Assembly (NCBI GenBank): GCA_044378055.1
Contig: JBILXY010000022.1
Span: 1 to 13,165 of the forward strand
Origin: JBILXY01 sp044378055
Lineage (GTDB): Bacteria; Patescibacteriota; JACMRA01
Reading direction: 5' to 3'
Length of the DNA: 13,165 nucleotides
Position numbers and translations under genes: made by a program
Part shown: positions 1-5,898 of the stretch, piece by piece
Layout: each line of letters opens with the position of its first letter
Position numbering within the stretch: position 1 is the stretch's first letter
Notes under the pieces: model-generated
Told to the model about the DNA's origin: nothing
The model's input: the letters and a program-made list of their open reading frames with translations, nothing else
Database searches by the model: none

Positions 1-709
1 CTTCTAAAAGATGAGCAGTATAAGGGTTTATAAAAACAAAGTAAATATTTGCCCAACGACTTATTGTATAAAACTCTTTATCATGATGAGCCAAAAATTT
101 GTTTCTAAAAGTGTCCAGAGAAATATCCTGCCCGTCTTTTTTCATAACTATAAGACCTCCATTCTCAGCAGTTTTTGTAATTTTATTTTCAATGTGTACA
201 AACAGTTTCAGCAACTCGTCTCTTTTGCATTGTAGAGCTTCATATTTGTTTACTGGTAAATTTGCGGTTTTTAAGTTTTGTATTCTAAGTATTTTAATCT
301 GTTCATCGGTTTTTGAATTATTTATCTTGTTAATTAAATATATAAGTGATTTTTCATCATAAATACTTTTTGTATTTTCGTCAGTTAAATAAAAATTTTC
401 GGCATTTTTCATCAATTGGTTTTTATCAAAAGGATCTAATTTTGGATCTAATAGGGGATTGTGAATTTCTCTGAAAATACTTCCCTTACTACTAAATAAA
501 TTGGTTAATGTAAGCACAATTTCAGTTTGAAACGAAAACACAACCCTACCTAAGAACAAACCATAATTTTTTTCTATAAATTGTTGATTTGTGGACTCTT
601 GGATTATTTGTTGAATATTTTTACCCATTTTAAAAATGGTTTTGGCGTGTAAAATATTATCTTGCAAAGCCTCAAGTATTTCTTTATAATTCACATCTTT
701 ATCTTTCAT
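1..709 (-). CDS. HEPN/AbiU2-like protein, partial (C-terminus beyond left edge)
   Basis: An open frame starts with ATG at 709 and stays open for 236 codons to the window edge, so the C-terminus is missing. The protein is mostly helical and polar. Near residues 199-215 it has LDTFRNKFLAHHDKEFY. R202 and H208 fit the Rx4-6H motif of HEPN domains, and the RNK.LAHHDKE wording is typical of the AbiU2 branch of HEPN proteins. HEPN proteins are often RNases in abortive-infection or toxin-antitoxin systems; that role is inferred here. The start lies 8 bp after the stop of the methyltransferase gene on the same strand, so the two are probably co-transcribed. The purine run GGAGGGGAAAG in the end of the upstream gene is the only Shine-Dalgarno-like element, and its spacing is long. 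The reading frame is secure; the family call is moderate. Confidence 0.75.
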   Translation of the reverse strand, partial: MKDKDVNYKEILEALQDNILHAKTIFKMGKNIQQIIQESTNQQFIEKNYGLFLGRVVFSFQTEIVLTLTNLFSSKGSIFREIHNPLLDPKLDPFDKNQLMKNAENFYLTDENTKSIYDEKSLIYLINKINNSKTDEQIKILRIQNLKTANLPVNKYEALQCKRDELLKLFVHIENKITKTAENGGLIVMKKDGQDISLDTFRNKFLAHHDKEFYTISRWANIYFVFINPYTAHLLE

Positions 710-717
710 AATTTTAA

Positions 718-3420
718 TTAACTTTCCCCTCCAACCATCCCCAAATACATCTCAAAAAGCACCTCCAACCTCTCCCCATCACTTTCAAAAGGCTTTCTTC
801 TATTCAAATGCCTCATGTAAATGGTATCAATGGCGGTGTCCAAATCGGCGTGGGCTTGGCGGAGGTTTTCGGGCATTTTCTTGGGGTCGTATAGTTGGGC
901 TAAAGTAAGTTCCGGATATTCTTCACGGGTAAAAATTACTCTATCAACACATTGTTCTAGGGCTTGCTTGTAGCTTTCAGTAAGTGGTGGAAATGGAAAA
1001 GTGTTGTAGATTAGCGAGGATGAATACCGAAGATCAGTCTTGAGTTTACCACCCACGGCTCGCACCCAAACCATATGCATCTTACTAGAAATTACTCCAA
1101 AAATCCACGGTTCAGGATCATATATTGCCATTGCAGAATCAGAAATAATTGTATCTTTGGTTAAAATACCAATTGGTAAATATTCTCTATTTTCTGAAGA
1201 CACTCTTGGGATTATAATTGAATTGGTTTCTTGATGTGGAAAGAAATAAAACCTATTTGGAGTTTTTGCAAGCTCTCTTGTGCTTTTCTCGGTACTTTTA
1301 GCTCGAATTTGCTGAATATTACTCAGCCGTTTTTGAATCTCAGGATTATTTTCAATTTCTCTTAATTCTTCGTCTTTAATGTAAAAACAATATCTATCTT
1401 GGCCTCTTAATAATTCTTGAGAACCGATAAATTTTCTTATAAATTTTTTCAATTCTGGGTGCTGAAATTCAATATTTTCTTTTTCAACTTTATCTAAAAT
1501 TAAGTTCCCTCCGTCATTTGCCATATTCCCAAAGAACATAGGGGGAAAATTCGGACTAATTGGAACTGAATTACGTGTGATATACACCGTTTCGCCATTT
1601 GTTAGATAAGGATTGATTTTAGCTACTAAATGTCTGTTTTGTCCGTCATCGTCATTGAAAATATATTTTTTATCTTGGCTTTTGTTGGCTATTCCTACAA
1701 TTATTACTGTTACCCCAGCATTATTTCTAGCACTGTTTTTCCATTTAAAAGATTGATAAGCAAAACAAATTTCAAGCTCATTTCCCAGTACTCTTGGCCA
1801 TAGCAGGGCTACTTGTTCGCCTTGGCAAATAGAGTTTGTGGATACTAAAGCCATTTTAGCATTTGGGTGATTTCGAATAAAGTCGGCTCCTAGTTTGTAC
1901 CACAACGAGACATAGTCCAGACTCTTATAATCTTTGGTAAAAGCTATTTCTAGGTCATTTTTTTGTTCCACTGTTTGATTTCGTGAGCCTGTAAAAGGTG
2001 GGTTTCCAATTATATAAATCTCATCATCTGGGTTTTTGGGGCAAACACTTTCCCAGTTTATTTGGGCGGCGTTGGCAAAGACTATATTTCCACTGTCTTT
2101 AAGCGGCAGGGTTGGGCTAGTATTTCCAAACTCTTTAAAAAACTCTACATTCATTTGGTGCTGGGCCAGCCACAAACTAAGCTTTCCTATTTCAGCCGAA
2201 AAATGGTTGATCTCGATACCGTAAAAATTAGATAGGTGTATCCCAGAAAAATGCAGTTCTCCCATTTCTTTTATAATAGCCATTTCCAACCGTCTAATTT
2301 CTTTGTAAGTGATGATCAAAAAGTTGGCAGAACCAACAGCAGGGTCAAAAAACTTGATTTTGGAAAGTCGTGTTAGGAGTTGATTAAGTTCAACTTGATT
2401 TTTTTTCTGACGCTTTTTTATTTCGATTTCATTTCCAAACAAATCAGTTTTTGTTGTGATTATAGTTTTGAATTCCTCATAAAGTTCATCCAAAAACAAT
2501 GGCTTAATTACTTTTAAAATATTTGGAACAGAGGTAAAATGTTCGGTGTTATCGTTTTTGTCATCATTTCGCAGCACCGCCTGTACCATGGAGCCAAAAA
2601 TATCAGGGTTAATTTGTGACCAATCTAGTTCACTATTTTGAATTAAATAATCTCTAGATTTGGTGGTAAATTTAGGAATTTTAGTATTTTCCTGAAACAA
2701 TCCACCGTTTACATACGGGAAAACCTTTAAATAATCTGGTAAATTTGGCCTGTTAGCCACTTTGATATTTAAAACTTCAAACAATCTTTCAAAAAAATTA
2801 CTTAAATCACTGCCATCCTTTTGAGTATAGCTTAAAGCTGTTGAAAAAGTACCTTTCGCGAAAATATTTGTATCTTCGGCAAAAAGACAAAATAATATTC
2901 TAGCCAAAAATTTATTTAAAGCTTGTATGTCTTGTTCATTTGAAAAATCATTGTAAACCTTTATTTCAGTGTAAAACTTACTCATTCGCTCGCTGGCTTT
3001 TCTATCTGCAAGGTTTTCAAAGACTAGGCTATTTTTTTCAATCCCAATCAGCGGGCTAAAAATTTCAAATTGAGTGGGTAAATCTGTTATTTCAAATACT
3101 TTTTGTTCACCAGTAAGTGTATCACAAACCGCCATTGAAGTTTGATTTAACGAAACAACTAGGCGAACTTTTCCTTTTATTTCTGGCAAAACTTTCAAAT
3201 CTTCCAAGGTTAATTTTAGATCTTGGCTTTCAGATATTTTAAAATAAATTCTCTTTTTGATTAAAATGTAATCTGTAGGTGAATTTTCTTGGGCAATTCG
3301 TAGCCTGTGGATGGTATTTTTGGGAAAATCAAAACACGATAAAAATTGGTATATAAACTCGGTATCTATAGTTTTACCTGTTAAATTTTGTATATTTTGT
3401 TCAAGCTGGTTTATAGTCAT
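718..3420 (-). CDS. MmeI-like class I DNA methyltransferase with degenerate nuclease domain
   Basis: This 900-residue protein matches the size and layout of MmeI-type (type IIL/IIG) restriction-modification enzymes, which join nuclease, N6-adenine methyltransferase and target-recognition domains in one chain. Residues 1-130 fit the N-terminal nuclease and linker region. Residues 276-312 resemble the helical segment before the methylase (HFTSVPNI, PLFLDEL). Motif I is FDPAVGSANFL at 358-368, and motif IV is NPPF at 473-476. The target-recognition region spans about 625-810 (KFIGSQELLRG, then NTFPFPP). The C-terminal signature LAQLYDPKKMPENLRQAH is at 840-857. The methylase therefore looks intact. 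In the N-terminal domain, where relatives show D...E-x-K, I read D50, F60 and I62, so cleavage activity is doubtful. ATG 3420 is the only start consistent with an in-frame stop upstream; the nearest strong Shine-Dalgarno (3458-3463) is too far away to serve it. Confidence 0.9.
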   Translation of the reverse strand: MTINQLEQNIQNLTGKTIDTEFIYQFLSCFDFPKNTIHRLRIAQENSPTDYILIKKRIYFKISESQDLKLTLEDLKVLPEIKGKVRLVVSLNQTSMAVCDTLTGEQKVFEITDLPTQFEIFSPLIGIEKNSLVFENLADRKASERMSKFYTEIKVYNDFSNEQDIQALNKFLARILFCLFAEDTNIFAKGTFSTALSYTQKDGSDLSNFFERLFEVLNIKVANRPNLPDYLKVFPYVNGGLFQENTKIPKFTTKSRDYLIQNSELDWSQINPDIFGSMVQAVLRNDDKNDNTEHFTSVPNILKVIKPLFLDELYEEFKTIITTKTDLFGNEIEIKKRQKKNQVELNQLLTRLSKIKFFDPAVGSANFLIITYKEIRRLEMAIIKEMGELHFSGIHLSNFYGIEINHFSAEIGKLSLWLAQHQMNVEFFKEFGNTSPTLPLKDSGNIVFANAAQINWESVCPKNPDDEIYIIGNPPFTGSRNQTVEQKNDLEIAFTKDYKSLDYVSLWYKLGADFIRNHPNAKMALVSTNSICQGEQVALLWPRVLGNELEICFAYQSFKWKNSARNNAGVTVIIVGIANKSQDKKYIFNDDDGQNRHLVAKINPYLTNGETVYITRNSVPISPNFPPMFFGNMANDGGNLILDKVEKENIEFQHPELKKFIRKFIGSQELLRGQDRYCFYIKDEELREIENNPEIQKRLSNIQQIRAKSTEKSTRELAKTPNRFYFFPHQETNSIIIPRVSSENREYLPIGILTKDTIISDSAMAIYDPEPWIFGVISSKMHMVWVRAVGGKLKTDLRYSSSLIYNTFPFPPLTESYKQALEQCVDRVIFTREEYPELTLAQLYDPKKMPENLRQAHADLDTAIDTIYMRHLNRRKPFESDGERLEVLFEMYLGMVGGES

Positions 3421-3457
3421 CTTTTGAAAGGTTCTAATATTTTTAAACTTTTAAATT

Positions 3458-3463
3458 CTCCTT
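3458..3463 (-). promoter_or_regulatory. Orphan Shine-Dalgarno AAGGAG
   Basis: On the minus strand AAGGAG lies 37 nt upstream of the methyltransferase ATG. No ATG, GTG or TTG lies between it and that ATG, so no leader peptide can be assigned. It may be a ribosome standby site or a chance purine run. A weak promoter candidate for this gene is TTGGCG (3530-3535), an 18-bp spacer and TAATAA (3506-3511), read on the minus strand. Confidence 0.3.
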
Positions 3464-3522
3464 CTCTTTAAAGTTGATTTTATCCATATTTAGAGCAAGC
3501 TAAATTTATTACCCTAAACTAC

Positions 3523-3546
3523 ACCCACCCGCCAACTTTTGGCAAG
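3523..3546. promoter_or_regulatory. Operator-like element with GCCAA-N3-TTGGC palindrome
   Basis: ACCCACCC (3523-3530) is followed directly by GCCAA-CTT-TTGGC (3531-3543), just upstream of the promoter of the 82-residue gene and between divergent genes. ACCCACCC recurs at 3941-3948. The 9-mer TTTGGCAAG (3538-3546) recurs inverted at 3954-3962, near the promoter of the next small gene. A shared regulator is an inference from these matches. Confidence 0.35.
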
Positions 3547-3552
3547 AAGGGG

Positions 3553-3581
3553 TTGATTGTTTATTAAATGTGTGCTATAAA
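3553..3581 (+). promoter_or_regulatory. Promoter for the 82-residue gene
   Basis: TTGATT (-35, 3553-3558) and TATAAA (-10, 3576-3581) are separated by 17 bp, and TG one base before the -10 makes it an extended -10. Transcription would start near 3588, about 40 nt before the ATG. Confidence 0.7.
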
Positions 3582-3626
3582 TCTAAATAGTTCATTTTGG
3601 GTAAAATTAAATTCAGGGGAAGAATT

Positions 3627-3875
3627 ATGAAGAATGCAGTTGTGGAAAATTTGTTGCAAGCGTTTTTCAAAGCCAATCCGAGCTTTGATACTAGAAGCAA
3701 AAGAGAATATGCCAAGCATTTTTTTGAACTATACGGTGAAGTTACTTTGAAGCAGCTTAAAGCTCAGCTTCAAGTGACACCACCCCAAGAAACAGACACT
3801 CCACTTGAGGTCATCGAATTAAGTCGTCTGTTGATTGAATTTTTGATCACAGAGGCAGAAAGTGTAGAAGATTAA
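3627..3875 (+). CDS. Small uncharacterised protein (82 aa)
   Basis: I do not recognise this protein. I chose ATG 3627 because AGGGGAAG (3615-3622) lies at proper ribosome-binding distance; an upstream in-frame start at 3597 has no such site and sits almost on the predicted transcription start. The chain begins MKNAVVENLLQAFFKANPSF and looks helical throughout. The basic stretch TRSKREYAKHFFELYG precedes a probable helix, LKQLKAQLQV. A proline-rich link (TPPQETDTPLE) leads to a hydrophobic helix and an acidic tail, AESVED. There is no signal peptide or membrane span. The gene is a stand-alone unit with its own promoter and a terminator-like hairpin. The well-formed expression signals argue that it is real and expressed; its role is unknown. 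Confidence 0.75.
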   Translation: MKNAVVENLLQAFFKANPSFDTRSKREYAKHFFELYGEVTLKQLKAQLQVTPPQETDTPLEVIELSRLLIEFLITEAESVED

Positions 3876-3880
3876 CATAA

Positions 3881-3912
3881 GAAATGCCTTCAAATTGTGA
3901 GGGCATTTTACT
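3881..3912 (+). terminator. Hairpin after the 82-residue gene
   Basis: AAATGCCTTCA (3882-3892) pairs with TGAGGGCATTT (3898-3908), 11 pairs including one G-T, around a 5-nt loop. It lies 6 nt after the stop codon. The T run is short (TTTTA), so termination may be partial. Confidence 0.6.
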
Positions 3913-3954
3913 TTGCCTAAAATTGTTAATAAGGAAGTTGACCCACCCCTACCC

Positions 3955-3984
3955 TTGCCAAACAATTAAAATTTCTGTTATAAA
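3955..3984 (+). promoter_or_regulatory. Promoter for the 68-residue gene
   Basis: TTGCCA (-35, 3955-3960) is followed by an 18-bp spacer and TATAAA (-10, 3979-3984), with TG one base before the -10. The upstream ACCCACCC (3941-3948) and CTTGCCAAA (3954-3962) echo the previous gene's promoter region. Confidence 0.65.
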
Positions 3985-4026
3985 TTACAACGGCGTATTT
4001 ATTCAACAAAACCCAAAGGAGACCAA

Positions 4027-4233
4027 ATGGCTGTAGCAAATTGTGTTAATCTGGAAGCATTAGCGAAAAGAATTGCTAACAATGAAAACAATCCAGATTA
4101 TACTTATGTATTTAATATTTTATCACCCCTTGCTGATCTTAGTGAGGCTCAACTCAGAGAAGTTGCCGATGGAAATAAACACTGGCAAAAAATTTGTGCT
4201 CAAGGTCTAATTAATGCAAAGTTTCGCCAATAA
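4027..4233 (+). CDS. Small uncharacterised protein (68 aa)
   Basis: I do not recognise this protein. ATG 4027 is set by a strong ribosome binding site, AAAGGAG (4015-4021), five bases upstream. The chain is soluble and probably helical: LEALAKRIANNENNPDY, then YVFNILSPLADLSEAQLREVADG, then HWQKICAQGLINAKFRQ. There is no signal peptide or membrane segment. Two cysteines (C6 and one in KICAQG) are present without a metal-binding pattern. Like the preceding small gene, it has its own extended -10 promoter and a hairpin terminator, so it is probably expressed alone and perhaps at a good level. Function unknown. Confidence 0.75.
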   Translation: MAVANCVNLEALAKRIANNENNPDYTYVFNILSPLADLSEAQLREVADGNKHWQKICAQGLINAKFRQ

Positions 4234-4243
4234 GCCAAAAAAA

Positions 4244-4276
4244 CCGCGACATTATTACATGTACGCGGCTTTATTT
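4244..4276 (+). terminator. Terminator after the 68-residue gene
   Basis: CCGCG (4244-4248) pairs with CGCGG (4264-4268) around a 15-nt loop, followed by CTTTATTTTAT. It begins 10 nt after the stop codon. The stem is short but all G-C. Confidence 0.55.
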
Positions 4277-4301
4277 TATATTTATTTTAAAAAAATGAGG
4301 T

Positions 4302-4328
4302 AAAAAATCCAGTCACAAATGCAACTGG
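4302..4328 (-). terminator. Terminator for the frameshifted minus-strand gene
   Basis: Read on the minus strand, CCAGTTGC pairs with GTGACTGG (8 pairs with two G-T, loop ATTT; positions 4309-4328) and is followed by ATTTTTT. This is a good rho-independent terminator. It sits about 30 nt after the stop at 4358, not after the earlier stop at 4543, so it supports the longer, frameshifted reading of the gene. Confidence 0.75.
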
Positions 4329-4357
4329 AAAAGTATGTCTTTGGATAATTCCTTGGT

Positions 4358-4761
4358 TTAGAAATTTCGATATTTATTCTGATTTACCTTTACAAGGGTT
4401 GCAAGAGCTTTATTTTCAGAAAGTTTTTCTAAATCGGCTGGAGCATAGTCGTGCAAAACAAGTTCAATACTTGTTATGGAATACATTTGGCCAGGTTGAA
4501 GAAACATTGCGGTTATTGTTTCAGCTTTTACCTGTCCTTCTTTTAAAGGAAGTACAATAGTGAAAAATAGTGAAAACCAAGCTTCTTCAGACCTATTCTA
4601 TGTAGATATTTAATATCCACTGAATAACCATATTTCACAGGTTCTTTAACTGCCTCAATCCTTATTTTGCCCTCACCAAATATTTTAGTTAGGTCATCTT
4701 TGATCTTCTGTAGCAGTGTTGAAGTTTTATCTGTAAACTTCACTTGGGTAGCTTGTACCAT
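4358..4761 (-). pseudogene. Small uncharacterised gene with one-base frameshift
   Basis: ATG 4761, with GGAG 11 nt upstream, opens a frame that ends after 72 residues at 4543. Its last residues (FSLLYFL) look like out-of-frame sequence. The next frame continues as protein-like sequence from about 4567 to a stop at 4358: IVLPLKEGQVKAETITAMFL, then QPGQMYSITSIELVLHDYAP, then ADLEKLSENKALATLVKVNQ. Adding one base at the A5 run (plus strand 4563-4567; T5 on the coding strand) joins both parts as KKLGFHYFFTIVLPLKEG, a 134-residue protein. The N-terminal half has an amphipathic helix (TLLQKIKDDLTKIFGEG) and beta-like strands. I do not recognise the family. The break could be a true mutation, a sequencing error in a homopolymer, or a -1 slip on T5 during translation. 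Confidence 0.7.
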
Positions 4762-4940
4762 CTTTAAATCATCTCCAAAACTATACCTGATTTTAGGAAT
4801 TCGTATTTTTATGGTTTAGTCAAATGTTTGCTATGTTTAACATTATTTTGTGGTAACTAATCTTTGGTTTTGTTATCTTGACTTTTCCATATTTATTTGA
4901 AACATTTAGATGTTCTAGAATAGTTTTTTTAACGAAAAAA

Positions 4941-5234
4941 ATGAGTATGTGGAAACTAATACTCCTTGCTGGATTAACAATGTTGCCAATTATTGCAACA
5001 AAAGTTCACGAGGAAAAGTTAATTGAGTACTTTTCAAACAATATTACAAGTACAAAGCTTGTTTTTCCAACAACTATAAAAATTAAGAATGGGCTTAAAG
5101 AGGAGAATTTAGATATAACAATATCTTTTCCCTACATTACCTTTCTTCTATTTACCTTAATTGTTGGTGGTGCATCAATGATTTTAATAAGTAAATTTTT
5201 GTTGCCAGCGGTATTTCCAAGTGATCCAGATTAG
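4941..5234 (+). CDS. Small membrane protein with two transmembrane helices
   Basis: I do not recognise the family. From ATG 4941 the protein has 97 residues. A first hydrophobic helix at about 4-21 (WKLILLAGLTMLPIIATKV) is followed by roughly 40 polar residues rich in K, N and E. A second, longer hydrophobic stretch at about 63-88 (ISFPYITFLLFTLIVGG, then MILISKFLLPAVF) precedes a short acidic tail, PSDPD. Both ends would face the same side of the membrane. A TTG at 4878 would extend the N-terminus by 21 residues (118 in total), but neither start has a clear ribosome binding site. ATG 4941 gives the more ordinary membrane-protein N-terminus. A terminator follows at once, so the gene is monocistronic. 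Confidence 0.6.
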   Translation: MSMWKLILLAGLTMLPIIATKVHEEKLIEYFSNNITSTKLVFPTTIKIKNGLKEENLDITISFPYITFLLFTLIVGGASMILISKFLLPAVFPSDPD

Positions 5235-5252
5235 AAAATAATTTGTAATTAT

Positions 5253-5286
5253 AAAAAGTGTTTAGCAATTTGGCTGGCACTTTTTT
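5253..5286 (+). terminator. Terminator after the two-helix membrane gene
   Basis: AAAAAGTG (5253-5260) pairs with CACTTTTT (5278-5285). Inside, TTAGC pairs with GCTGG (two G-T pairs) beyond a single bulged T. A run of six T follows the stem, 18 nt after the stop codon. Confidence 0.75.
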
Positions 5287-5305
5287 ATTGTTTAAAAAGG
5301 TAACT

Positions 5306-5318
5306 TCTCTGCTATAAT
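5306..5318 (+). promoter_or_regulatory. Extended -10 promoter-like sequence with no plus-strand gene
   Basis: TGCTATAAT (TATAAT at 5313-5318) is a perfect extended -10 matching the style of the two small-gene promoters upstream. The -35 is weak (TTGTTT at 5288-5293, spacer 19). Transcription would start near 5325 and run antisense into the genes at 5368-13165. I find no plus-strand gene for it. Confidence 0.4.
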
Positions 5319-5341
5319 TAAACCCCCTAAGGGGTAGTTAG
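5318..5341 (-). terminator. Possible terminator of the surface-protein operon
   Basis: On the minus strand, AAC-(TA)-CCCC pairs with GGGG-GTT around loop TTA and is followed by TTAATTAT. It lies about 27 nt after the stop of the 160-residue gene. The stem is short and the T run weak. Confidence 0.4.
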
Positions 5342-5367
5342 AAATTGTGTAGCCTTAAATACTAAAT

Positions 5368-5850
5368 CTACTTCTTAGGTGTGGCGGTTGTTCCTGCTGG
5401 TGTGGTGTTGGTAGTGTTGGCAGGAGGTTGAATTATTGGGGCGATGTTAATAATTTGATTATTTTGTTCGCGGTAAATAATAGCACGGTTTGGATAAACA
5501 ATTAAATAGTCGTCTTTTTCGGCATTTTTATAAAATTCTGGCTGAGAGGCCTTCAATTTTTCAACATCGGTAATTGTGGCTACTGCTGGTTGTTTGTCGG
5601 TGTCGTCTATCTTAATTATTTTTCCTAATTTTCCAACTATTTCTTGAACTTGTTGAAGTTGAACTTCGGCATTTTTATTAGGATCTTTCAAAGTTGCGTT
5701 TTCTTTAGCAATTCTGTCGTATTCTTGTTTGAATGTGTAGCCATAATAGCCTAAAACACCAAGTGCGGCAATTATTAAGATAACTAAACCAACATTAACA
5801 ATTAATTTATTAAGTTTTTTAGATTTTGTAGAAGGATGTGTCTGTTCCAT
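5368..5850 (-). CDS. Membrane-anchored protein with coiled coil (160 aa)
   Basis: The first 15 residues are polar and basic (KSKKLNK). One transmembrane helix follows at about 16-38 (LIVNVGLVILIIAALGVLGY), with no cleavage site, so this is a type II anchor with the rest outside. A coiled coil (about 40-80, EYDRIAKENATLK, then VQLQQVQEIVGKLGKI) leads to a compact segment at about 90-142: ATITDVEKLKASQPEFYKN, AEKDDYLIVYPNRAIIYR and INIAPI. The tail is rich in P, T and N (PPANTTNTTPAGTTATPKK). I remember this exterior segment from many unnamed Patescibacteria proteins; no function is established to my knowledge. It follows the giant surface gene by 48 bp on the same strand, so it may help hold or assemble that protein at the membrane (inference). 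Confidence 0.85.
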   Translation of the reverse strand: MEQTHPSTKSKKLNKLIVNVGLVILIIAALGVLGYYGYTFKQEYDRIAKENATLKDPNKNAEVQLQQVQEIVGKLGKIIKIDDTDKQPAVATITDVEKLKASQPEFYKNAEKDDYLIVYPNRAIIYREQNNQIINIAPIIQPPANTTNTTPAGTTATPKK

Positions 5851-5898
5851 AAGCTATTCTTTGGTAGAAACTTTTTGGAAATTTGGCAAGTTTGGCAA

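Noticed and set aside
11..362. Plus-strand open frames at the left edge
   Set aside because: They overlap the open minus-strand frame with the HEPN motif and have no ribosome sites.
718..3420. BREX PglX or type I HsdM assignment
   Set aside because: The length and the HFTS...PLFLDEL, GSQELLRG and LYDPKKMPENLRQAH signatures fit MmeI-like enzymes, and no BREX or HsdS/HsdR partners are visible.
4551..4575. 10-bp tandem repeat TTTCACTATT at the frameshift as its cause
   Set aside because: Removing one 10-bp copy leads to the third frame, not to the protein-like one; a single-base change in the A5 run fits better.
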